A stretch of 64,000 bases of DNA from Marinoscillum sp. MHG1-6 (GTDB lineage: Bacteria; Bacteroidota; Bacteroidia; Cytophagales; Cyclobacteriaceae): the NCBI RefSeq assembly GCF_024714475.1, contig NZ_JAMZMI010000002.1:124001-188000 (forward strand). Direction: 5' to 3'. The position numbers were made by a program, and so were the translations under genes. Shown here one piece after another: positions 7,957-17,300 of this stretch. The notes below the pieces were generated by a model that was not told the DNA's origin, did no database searches, and saw nothing but the letters and a program-made list of their open reading frames with translations. Each line of letters opens with the position of its first letter. Position 1 is the stretch's first letter.

Positions 7957-9068
7957 CAGTACCTCCGACCTTTCCAGGAATACTTTCCAAAAATAGAAGC
8001 TATACCCAAGAATGACACAAATACCGGGTAAATAATCTGCAAGCCTAACGACACTCCCGTGGACTTCATTGCCGATATGCTAAAAAATCTACCAACGCTA
8101 AGGATATAACCCAGATCAATCAACCAGCGGATTCCTGCGATCAATCCAACCCATCTCCAATCAAAAAATCCTGACCCTGCCAGCAAAAGGGCAGTCAGCA
8201 AGAACAAAAAATCAAAAAAAACATAGATGGCTGTCCATTTTACGAACCAGCTTTTATGATATTTCCATTTGCCGGACCACCGCACTCTTTGATTAATCAA
8301 TTCACCTATTGTGAGTTTTGATGGAGTAAAAACGATATTCTCCGGACTCCGTAAAAAGGATATTTTGCCCGGGAATTGACCATAAACCTTTTGTAACAGA
8401 AATTCATCATCGCCGGATGGAATCTGGTCATTCCCCTGATATCCCTGCACATTTTCAAAAGCCACCTTTTTATAGGACAGGTTAGCTCCATTGCACATCG
8501 AGGGGTTTCCTGAATGCAGGGCTCCCGCCCCCATCCCTATCAAACAACCGAACTCCACTTGCTGAAATGCAGCTAACCAACCTGAACCGGTCATTTTTAC
8601 GGATCCGGTCAACATTGAGCACCCGGTTTTCTGATAGCCACTGGCATAAGACCCAAGCCAATCCGGACTTACCCGGCAATCGCCATCTGTGGTGACAATG
8701 TATTCAAACGACGCCTTCGCAACACCCAAAGTAATCGCCGCTTTCTTTCCTTTATTTTCAACTGCTTCGAAATATTTCAATTGATAGCCAACCTCCGGGA
8801 TTAATCTTTTTACCACCTCTGCGGTACCATCCTCCGAATGGTCATCGACAACAATCACCTCAAATTGATCTTTGGGGTAGTTCTGCGTGTCAATCTGAAA
8901 AAGTAGGTTTCCAATATTCCCCTCCTCGTTGCGAACCGGGATGATAACAGAGAATCTTTGATCGAATCCTCCCTGTTCAATACTTATTTCAGGTATCCGA
9001 ACCCAATGAAACCAAATCCATGCAAAGGCCAGCACATGAATCACAGACAGCACGAGAAATACGATCAT
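7956..9068 (-). CDS. family 2 membrane glycosyltransferase
   Basis: This 370-residue protein has an N-terminal transmembrane helix, then a GT-A domain starting FSVIIPVRNEEGNIG. A VVDDHS motif, the TTDGDCR metal/nucleotide site, a GDDEFL acceptor motif and a QRVRW processivity motif follow. Three or so membrane helices close the protein. The QxxRW motif suggests a polymerising (processive) enzyme such as those making beta-linked polysaccharides. Its operon partners, a lysylphosphatidylglycerol-synthase-like membrane protein and a NodB deacetylase, support assembly and modification of a surface or envelope glycan. The product is unknown. Confidence 0.9.
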   Translation of the reverse strand: MIVFLVLSVIHVLAFAWIWFHWVRIPEISIEQGGFDQRFSVIIPVRNEEGNIGNLLFQIDTQNYPKDQFEVIVVDDHSEDGTAEVVKRLIPEVGYQLKYFEAVENKGKKAAITLGVAKASFEYIVTTDGDCRVSPDWLGSYASGYQKTGCSMLTGSVKMTGSGWLAAFQQVEFGCLIGMGAGALHSGNPSMCNGANLSYKKVAFENVQGYQGNDQIPSGDDEFLLQKVYGQFPGKISFLRSPENIVFTPSKLTIGELINQRVRWSGKWKYHKSWFVKWTAIYVFFDFLFLLTALLLAGSGFFDWRWVGLIAGIRWLIDLGYILSVGRFFSISAMKSTGVSLGLQIIYPVFVSFLGIASIFGKYSWKGRRY

Positions 9069-10024
9069 GCCGCAAGTTTACGCTGAAAATTATTGAAGGG
9101 GATGGCTCCAATAATGGAGGGAATCACAATATTAATCAACCAAATCAATGTGCATGGCCAGATAATCAGCTGAATATCGGGGACATAGGACTCGAAAAAC
9201 AATACTGCACTTGCTTCACGCACCCCAAGGTTTCCCAGAACAGCCGGAATAAACGACTTAAACACAAAAATCCATCCTATGCCCAAGAAGATCAAGGTTG
9301 TCTCAAGTGTTGGATTGAATGCTGATATGACAATGTAGAATTGGAAAGTAAATACGCCATACCGCAATAGGGTTATCAGGGAAATCCTTCCTAACCTCTC
9401 GAAATTAAAGTCTGAAATTGAGGTGCCCAGAAGATTAGGTTTGAAGGCTATCCAAAGGATGCTTCCAACCAAAGCCGCTCCGACTGCCAATAACCCCCAA
9501 AGTTGACTTCCAACACCAAAGAATGATACTACGCCTACAGCACCGTAACCAACTGTGATTGCCAGAATGATCATGCGATTAAGCATCAAAGCAACGGTAG
9601 CTGATTTAGGGTCTTTGGACGAAATCAGTCTACTCCCAACATCTCCTGAAGTAAATGGAAGCACCCAATTCAACGCCTGCCCTCTTAAAATGATTTGAAG
9701 CGCATTCCAGAAAGTCAGAGATTCTTCCGGGACAGAAAGTTGCCATCTCAATGCCTCCAGGGCCCAGTTGACAGCCATTAAGACCGTGACTAAAATCAAG
9801 ACCCAGAGTATATTTCCCGAAACCCAATGTGCAAAATCTACAAAAGGTGTTTGAGCTACTTTTTGAAAAACAAAGTACAAACATGCGACGGAGATCATTA
9901 ATTGCCCAGCCACCAATAACCGCTTGATTGGCGGGCTATCGAGACGATTAGTAAATGTGCTTTCAAACTTCTTCAAGATGGGAAAATAATACTTTGAACC
10001 GAATTTCGAAACCGGCACATGCAC
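9065..10024 (-). CDS. YbhN/LPG-synthase-type integral membrane protein (UPF0104-like)
   Basis: This 319-residue polytopic membrane protein has about eight hydrophobic helices. It contains the family-typical pattern WALEALRWQ, then a GQALNWVLPFTSGDVGSR loop and a late helix with VLGNLGVREASA. It corresponds to the flippase-like membrane half of lysylphosphatidylglycerol synthases without the aminoacyl-transferase half. Such proteins are thought to move lipids or lipid-linked sugars. It is the first gene of the seven-gene operon and overlaps the glycosyltransferase by four bases, pointing to a shared lipid-linked substrate. Confidence 0.82.
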   Translation of the reverse strand: MHVPVSKFGSKYYFPILKKFESTFTNRLDSPPIKRLLVAGQLMISVACLYFVFQKVAQTPFVDFAHWVSGNILWVLILVTVLMAVNWALEALRWQLSVPEESLTFWNALQIILRGQALNWVLPFTSGDVGSRLISSKDPKSATVALMLNRMIILAITVGYGAVGVVSFFGVGSQLWGLLAVGAALVGSILWIAFKPNLLGTSISDFNFERLGRISLITLLRYGVFTFQFYIVISAFNPTLETTLIFLGIGWIFVFKSFIPAVLGNLGVREASAVLFFESYVPDIQLIIWPCTLIWLINIVIPSIIGAIPFNNFQRKLAA

Positions 10025-10074
10025 AAGCAGTAATCGCTAATCCACGTGAAGGATCTAAATTCGGTAGCTTTTAG

Positions 10075-10106
10075 GTTGCTCCGCCTACATTAATATTTTA
10101 TCTTTA
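10075..10106 (+). promoter_or_regulatory. putative Bacteroidota promoter for the secreted-protein block
   Basis: GTTG at 10075-10078 and TATCTTTA at 10099-10106 are separated by 20 bases, close to the Bacteroidota TTTG-N19-TAnnTTTG consensus. The start ATG of the beta-helix gene lies 47 bases downstream. Confidence 0.5.
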
Positions 10107-10153
10107 ATTAATAATATACCCGCCTCGCCTTTTATTCTTTTCACATAACCACC

Positions 10154-11284
10154 GTGTCAGTTATGAAATCTTTTATACTAAAAACTCTCATCACTTTTAT
10201 CGCGATGAGTTGTATTGGAATGGCCTATGCAAGCCAGTTCACCGTCAGCAAGGACCCGAATAGAGTTGCTCAATATACCAATTTGCAACCTGCCATTGAC
10301 GATGCAGCCAATGGAGACACCATCCTGGTTTACGGAGCCACCACCGCCTATGGTAACATCAGTGTTTACAAACCGATTGTCCTCATTGGGGAAGGCTACA
10401 ATCCCAACACTAATCTGGTTTGTAATTTAGGAACAGTCACGATTTCAAACTTCGATGGGACCTTAGGCGCAAGTGGTACAACCATCATGGGTTTTGATGT
10501 GGGTACCATAACATTTCAAGCCTATTTTTCAGGAGCAACCGCTGCTCAGAGGATTCTAAGCGACATTACTTTGCTTAGAAATGTTGTTGACTATATCTAT
10601 TTCTCGGATGGCTCTACCGTGGATTCTTTGACGAACATTAACATCATCAATTCCATATTGGAGGTATCAGTAACCTTTGAGAGTTACGTCTATGAAGACA
10701 TTGAAGATGTGACTTTTTCCAACTGCATTTTTAATGGTTATCAAATTAATGGGTCATTAACCAGATCCGGCGGGGTCCTGGGAAGCTATCAGGATCTATC
10801 CAATGTTAAGGTTTTTAATAGCTTGTTTCTCAACTATGAAACCGGACTATTAGATCAGGCGGTTGGGATGGTTTTCGAAGATAACATCTTCTTTGGACAT
10901 GAATTGTATGTCAGTGACTACGCACAAATTACCTGGAATCACAATGTCTTCTACCTGGTGGATCAGGCAGTGAGTAACCTATTTACCAATGATAACGTCG
11001 GGGCAAACAACCTGATCAGTGTGGACCCACAATTCACGAACTACCCGGCACTTCCGGCAGCATTTAGCTACAGCCACGACTATAGAATACAGGCCGGCTC
11101 TCCTGCGCTTACGGCTTCAGTTGGTGGTGGAGAAGTGGGGATTTATGGAGGAGCCTATCCTTTTGCTGTGGGTGCTAATCCTCCTGTACCTCAGGTGACT
11201 GAAATTACGATTCAGGATGGAACGTCCTCTGTACCGGTTGGCGGAACCATCAACTTCAATTTCAAGGCTCAGTCCGGAAATTGA
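10154..11284 (+). CDS. secreted beta-helix-like protein without a type IX sorting domain
   Basis: This 376-residue protein starts with a signal peptide (about residues 1-26, ending AYASQ). A parallel beta-helix-like body follows, opening with TNLQPAIDDAANGDTILVYG, a motif used at the start of pectate-lyase-like helices. Repeated strands such as INIINSILEVSV and VFNSLFLNY fit stacked coils. It ends abruptly in NFNFKAQSGN with no YPNP sorting domain, although the 3' neighbour has one. It may be a short paralogue, a 3'-truncated gene, or delivered by another route. The giant protein gene follows after 65 bases holding a strong hairpin. Confidence 0.75.
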   Translation: MSVMKSFILKTLITFIAMSCIGMAYASQFTVSKDPNRVAQYTNLQPAIDDAANGDTILVYGATTAYGNISVYKPIVLIGEGYNPNTNLVCNLGTVTISNFDGTLGASGTTIMGFDVGTITFQAYFSGATAAQRILSDITLLRNVVDYIYFSDGSTVDSLTNINIINSILEVSVTFESYVYEDIEDVTFSNCIFNGYQINGSLTRSGGVLGSYQDLSNVKVFNSLFLNYETGLLDQAVGMVFEDNIFFGHELYVSDYAQITWNHNVFYLVDQAVSNLFTNDNVGANNLISVDPQFTNYPALPAAFSYSHDYRIQAGSPALTASVGGGEVGIYGGAYPFAVGANPPVPQVTEITIQDGTSSVPVGGTINFNFKAQSGN

Positions 11285-11349
11285 TCATTGCCATAAGGCT
11301 GCAATGTGGGGTTGATGCCCCATGACATCATTCACCCTATGGCGATGAT
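11284..11349 (+). other. long imperfect stem-loop between two secreted-protein genes
   Basis: Outer arms at 11284-11298 and 11335-11349 pair over 15 bases with two non-Watson-Crick positions. A second hairpin lies inside, TGGGG at 11307-11311 with CCCCA at 11318-11322. The right arm abuts the ATG at 11350, and no T run follows, so it would more likely affect translation or RNA stability than terminate transcription. Confidence 0.6.
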
Positions 11350-14300
11350 ATGAAGCGTTTTTTTAGACATTTCCTTTTTTGGGCTTTGGGTTTGACCCTT
11401 AATACAGCCATTGGTCAAAATATTGATCGGGCGGAGTATTTTTTGGATCAGGATCCCGGTATTGGGAATGGTGTGTCAATATCAATCAATCCAGATACGA
11501 TTGTTGATCAAAATTTCGCTTTAAATACGGATGGTCTTACTATCGGGCTTCACAGGATTTTCGTCAGGACTCATCAGGATAATGGACTATGGGGTCTAGC
11601 AAAGCCCTCCTTTTTCTATGTTGCCGACACGGTAAGTAAAGAAATCATACGATTCTCAACTGACATCATAGCGGCTGAATACTTCTATGATGATGATCCC
11701 GGGCCTGGAAAGGGAACCGCCATTCCCGTTCAAAAATCTTCAAGCATAGACCAAAACTGGGTAGCCCCTACAGATGAATTAGATACCGGGAATCATGTAT
11801 TATACATTCGAACCAAATCTGTTGACGGCTTTTGGGGTAGACCGGACACAGCTCATGTCAGCATCAATAATACAATTTGCCAGGTGCCGCAGGTTGATTT
11901 CTCTTTTGACACGGTAGATATCAACACAAGCATTGCATTGACTGACCTTTCGACCAATGTGGACCCTGCAGCAACTTACGAATGGGATATTCTGGCAGAT
12001 GGATTGGTAGAAAGCAGTAACCTCTCTTTTGACACTTCATTTGCTACCAGAGGCTTATATCCATTGAAATTGACCATCACCAACCCTGATGGGTGTTCGG
12101 GCAGTGCCATCAAAAATGTTTATATCACATCCGGGTTCAATAAGAGCATCACATTATCAGCAAATGATAGCCTTATTGTTGGAAATACAGTCGATCTGAC
12201 TGCCCCGGCAGGTTACGACTACGAATGGAATACAGGCGATACGACTCAAATAATTACGATCGACTCAGAGGGGACTTATTTCGTTTTTCTAACTGCAGAC
12301 AGCATTACCTATCAGTCAGAGCAAATAAAGGTCAGCTTTTTTGAAGCACTTACTGCTGATTTCAATTCTTATAATGCCACCTCTGGATTAAACAATGGAG
12401 CAGCCATTCTGGAAAACATCAACAGTGATGGCCTTCCCTATACCATTAATTGGTCTACCGGAGCTTCTAATGTACTTTATCAAACAGGACTGCCACCGGG
12501 GAGTTATTCGGTAACGATTACGACTCCACTGGAGGTGTACAACTATCCTTTTACCATCATTGATACGACACCAACGAATGAAACCATTGTAGCTGCCGAA
12601 TATTTCATCGGAAGTGATCCCGGGCCGGGAAACGGAACCCCAATTGCCGTCTATCAGGCTGAAACCCTTAACATCAACTTTGAGCTGGATGTAACTGGCC
12701 TGGCTATTGGCTCCTATAAACTTTATACCCGTGTTAAAAATGCTTCAGGTTATTGGAGTGTCCCAAAATATCGCTACTTCCATGTTTTTGATCCGGCAGC
12801 AAAAATTTATGAGCCGTTTGACTACAACATCGTCAATGCGGAGTACTACTTTGACAATGACCCGGGCCCCGGAAATGGTATCCCTATTGCTTTGAACAGT
12901 GGTAAATCAGTAGATGTCAATTTTGCTCATCTCGTGAACGACCTGAGTGGCGGTCTTCACTTTTTATATGTTCGAGCTCAGAACGACGCAGGGACGTGGT
13001 CAGGAAGTTCCACTATTTCCTTTTTTGTGATTGGCATGAGGTATGATAACATCCTTACATTCAAAACCGATATTGTCGATGCCGAATACTTTATTGATAG
13101 TGATCCTGGTGTTGGTAATGGTGTTCGGCTACCTGTTCAAAAGGACTCCAATGTAAATAATCGCCCGTGGGCGGCCAAAACCGATGGACTACTTCCCGGG
13201 GATCACACATTAAACATCAGGGTAAAATCACAGGACGGTACCTGGAATACTATCAGTTCACAAATCTTTACTATCAATGAAGACCCATGCACTCCTCCAG
13301 TGGCAGACTTTTCCTTTGACACGGTAGGTGTAGAGACCCTTATAGGAATCACGGACCTGTCCACTAACCTCGCAGATAGCACTTCGTACGCCTGGGACAT
13401 CCTCGGAGATGGGGTTATCGAGAGTACCTCACCAAATTTTGACACCACGTTTGCTGCTAACGGGGTCTATCCACTTAAGCTGACAGTCTATAACCATACA
13501 GATGGTTGCTTCGCAAGTGTTGTGAAAGACATCTATATCACGGATGGTCTGCCAACCGAAATAACTGCTGACAAAGGAGACAGTCTATTAGTTGGAGATT
13601 CAATTTCCTTTTCCGCCCCTGCCGGTTTTGCTTACGAATGGAATACCGGGGATACGACTCAAACACTAACAGTAGGCGTTTCAGGCACCTATTATGTCTG
13701 GTTATCAGCAGATGGAATCACCTATAAATCTAAGTCGCTCGCCGTTTATTATTTCAATCCCATTAGTGCCAATCTTTCTGTTCATGATGCCACCACGGGA
13801 CTTGACAATGGGGCCGCAAGACTTACCAACATCAATACCGATGGTCTTCCCTATGAAATCATTTGGTCGAATGGCATCAACAATGAGACCTCCCAGACCG
13901 GATTAGCACAGGGTGCTTACAATGTTGAAATCCGTACTGTTCTGGATACGTTATCCTTCGCATTTAGTATCGGTCAGTCAGCCCCAGTAGGAACGGAAAT
14001 TGTTCAGGCTGAATACTACCTGAATGCAGACCCCGGTCCCGGAAATGGGGTTCCCATCAGTATCTACCAGGCTGACACGGTGGACTTTGACTTCATCGTA
14101 AACACGGATACAATGGAGGTAGGAATCTATAAGTTATACCTCCGCACAAAACAAGCCGACGGCTTTTGGGGAGTGCCGAAAACACGTTATTTCTACGTAT
14201 TGGATCCTAATGCACGGGTCTATGAAGAAATAGATCGAAAGCTGACAAAAGCTGAATATTTCATTGACAGCGATCCGGGCATTGGAAAAGGTACTCCAAT

Positions 14301-17300
14301 AGCATTTGATTCGGCTCAATCAGTGGATCAGAATTTCGCTTTGAACACCTCCAACATTACACCAGGACTTCACTTTTTATACCTCCGAACACATCAAAGC
14401 GATGGACTTTGGGGTCCTCCAAATAAAACAGGATTTTTTGTACTTGACTCAGCGAAGAATGATGTCTTGATTTTCCGCAAGGACATGGTTGCAGCAGAAT
14501 ACTTCTTTGACGAAGATCCTGGTATCGGCAAAGGAACTCCTATTCCTATCCAAAAGACCGATCTTTTTACCAATCGGCCATGGTCAGCAGCAACCGACAG
14601 CCTGGAGCAAGGCAAACATAAGCTTTACCTCAGGGTGAAAACGCAGGATGGTTTATGGAACGTGGTCCGACAAACGGAGGTATTCCTATATCCCAGCTCC
14701 TGCGACCTGCCGAAAGCCGATTTCACCTTCGATTCTGTAGGGATCAACACCACCATAGGCTTAACCGACCTGTCAACCAATGTACTTGGAGGAGCTACTT
14801 ACAAATGGGATATCTATGGCGATGGCATCATCGAAAGCACCTCCCCAACCTACGACACCAGCTTTACTGAAGAAGGAGTTTATCCCATCAGGTTGACCGT
14901 CACCAATACTGAGGGCTGCTTCACCAGCATAGTGAGGGATGTTTTAGTGGTTGGAAACATCCCGGGTGAACTGTTGCTCTCAGGAAGTGATAGTTTACTT
15001 GTTGGTGATACCTTGACGATCACAGCCGCTGCGGGTTATTCCTACGAATGGAATACGGGGGATACTACCCAGGAGTTGAGCGTAACCCGATCCGGAGAGT
15101 TCTATGCTTACCTGACTGATGGCGAGGTGAATTTCAGAACAAAAGTGGTCAATACCCATTTCTTCAAACCGATCACTGCCAGTCTCACCACTTACGATGC
15201 CACTGGTGGTCTGAGCAATGGCGCAGCCAGACTGGACTCGATCAACGCTGATGGGCTTCCGGTCAGTATCATTTGGTCACACGGTCCTCAAGATGTCACG
15301 GAGGTTGCAAACCTGCCAGCGGGCAATTACTCAGTTGACCTGATCACACCTCTGGAAACAAAAACATTCAACTACACGATCCAGGATGCCGCAACTACTG
15401 CAAATAGTCTTGTGGCGCTGGAGTATTTCATAGATGCGGACCCCGGACCGGGTCAGGGAAACATCATCAACACCTACCATAGTCCAGCCGTTTCGGTTCT
15501 CAGTCCCATTACTTTTACGGGAATCAGTGAAGGGTCTCATCAACTCTACGTCAGAGCCAAAAATGAAAACGGACTTTGGGGTCCAGCCGTCAAAAAGTAT
15601 TTCTACATACTGAAAAGCAACCCGCTTGCCAATCTCACCTATGGTGGAAATATTATCTATGCTGAATATGCCTTCGACAGCCTACCGGGACTTGGTCAGG
15701 GAGTTCCAATTGCCATTACTCCTGCTATGAGTTTGGATGAATCATTGGCGGTTGATATTTCCGGGTTAGCGAATGGATCGCATCAACTTTATTTACAAGT
15801 AAAAGACGAGAGTGGCAACTGGTCAATGAGGCAGCCGGAAGCTTTTACCATTTGTTCTACCCTTCCTTCGGTTCCTGTAGTTAATTCAGTTTCCGGTTGT
15901 AAGGGAGATAATTTCACCCTTGCGGCCTCGAATGTCACCGAAACAGTCAATTGGTATGATGTAGATGGCAACCTGCTCCAAAGCAGCACCTCTACCACCT
16001 ATCAGCTATCCAATGTATCCTCCTCTACTTCAGTTTTTGTTGCTCAATCCAATGGAGAGGGATGTGAAAGTGCTCTGGTAGAGGCCTCTGTAACTGTAAG
16101 CGACGTTGAAATATTTGCCGGACCTGACATAGAAACTTACCCTACGATAGATAGTATCCAACTATTCAATAATAGTTATCCGGCAGGAGGAACGTGGTCA
16201 GGAAGCACCTTTGTAAGCGCAGATGGGATTTTCCGTCCGTCAAATTCAGGAATTGGCACGTTTAACCTGACCTATTCGCTCGACTCCGCCGGCTGTACTG
16301 TGACCGATGAAATGCAAATTGTGGTTAAGGCACTCAACAACGCCACGCCACTCATCTCACCACAAAGTTTTACGATAGCTGAAAATTCCCCAATCGGTAC
16401 CTCTGTAGGTACCATTACAGCTACAGACTCCAATCCGTTGGATGTGCTAACCTTCGCAATAATTTCAGGTAATTCTTCCGGGACCTTCCAGTTGAATAGT
16501 GCAACAGGCAAGCTCACCATTGCTGACAATGCAATACTCGATTTCGAAACCTTCCCAACCATCAACCTTACCGTACAGGTTTTTGATGGCTATTCAACTG
16601 CTGAGGGCACCATCACTGTTTCTCTTACCGATGTGAATGAACCACCCACCATCAGCAATCAAAGTTTTACTATCGAAGAACATAGTCCTAATGGCACAAT
16701 TGTAGGGATCGTCCAGGCCAATGATCCGGAAGGAAATCTGACCTTTAGCATCACTTCAAATGCTTTCAGCATTAATGGCACGACCGGAGAGCTTACCGTA
16801 CTGGACTATCTGCTGCTCGACTTTGAGACTACACCGCAAATCACCCTAACCGTAAACATTTCGGACGGAACGTTTGCCGATGCAGCTATCATCACGATCA
16901 ATTTGACGGACGTTCAAGAGATGATAACCTTCAATGACCAATCCTTCTCCATTCCCGAAAATGTATCTTCCGGAACTTTGATCGGCACTTTGGTCGCTAG
17001 TGATGTTAACAACCTACCGTTGACGTTTAACATTGCGGACACCAGCCTGGTAAACGATTTTTCAATCAGCGGAAATAACCTTTTCGCCATGGATACAAGC
17101 ATTCTGGATCATGAATTGAACCCATCAATCACTGTTGCTATACAGGCCGACAATGGAACGGTAATAGATACAGCGAGCATCACCATTAATATTACCGATG
17201 TAAATGAAGCACCTGCTTACACCAACCTCAGGGTTTACCGGGTAGATCAGGGAGGCAGCAATGGCTCACAAATAGGTGTAGTTGGCGTAACGGATCCTGA

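Noticed and set aside
11431..15790. CRISPR-like or simple tandem repeats
   Set aside because: The periodicity is at protein-module level with large divergence at base level; no short identical repeats with spacers occur anywhere in the window.
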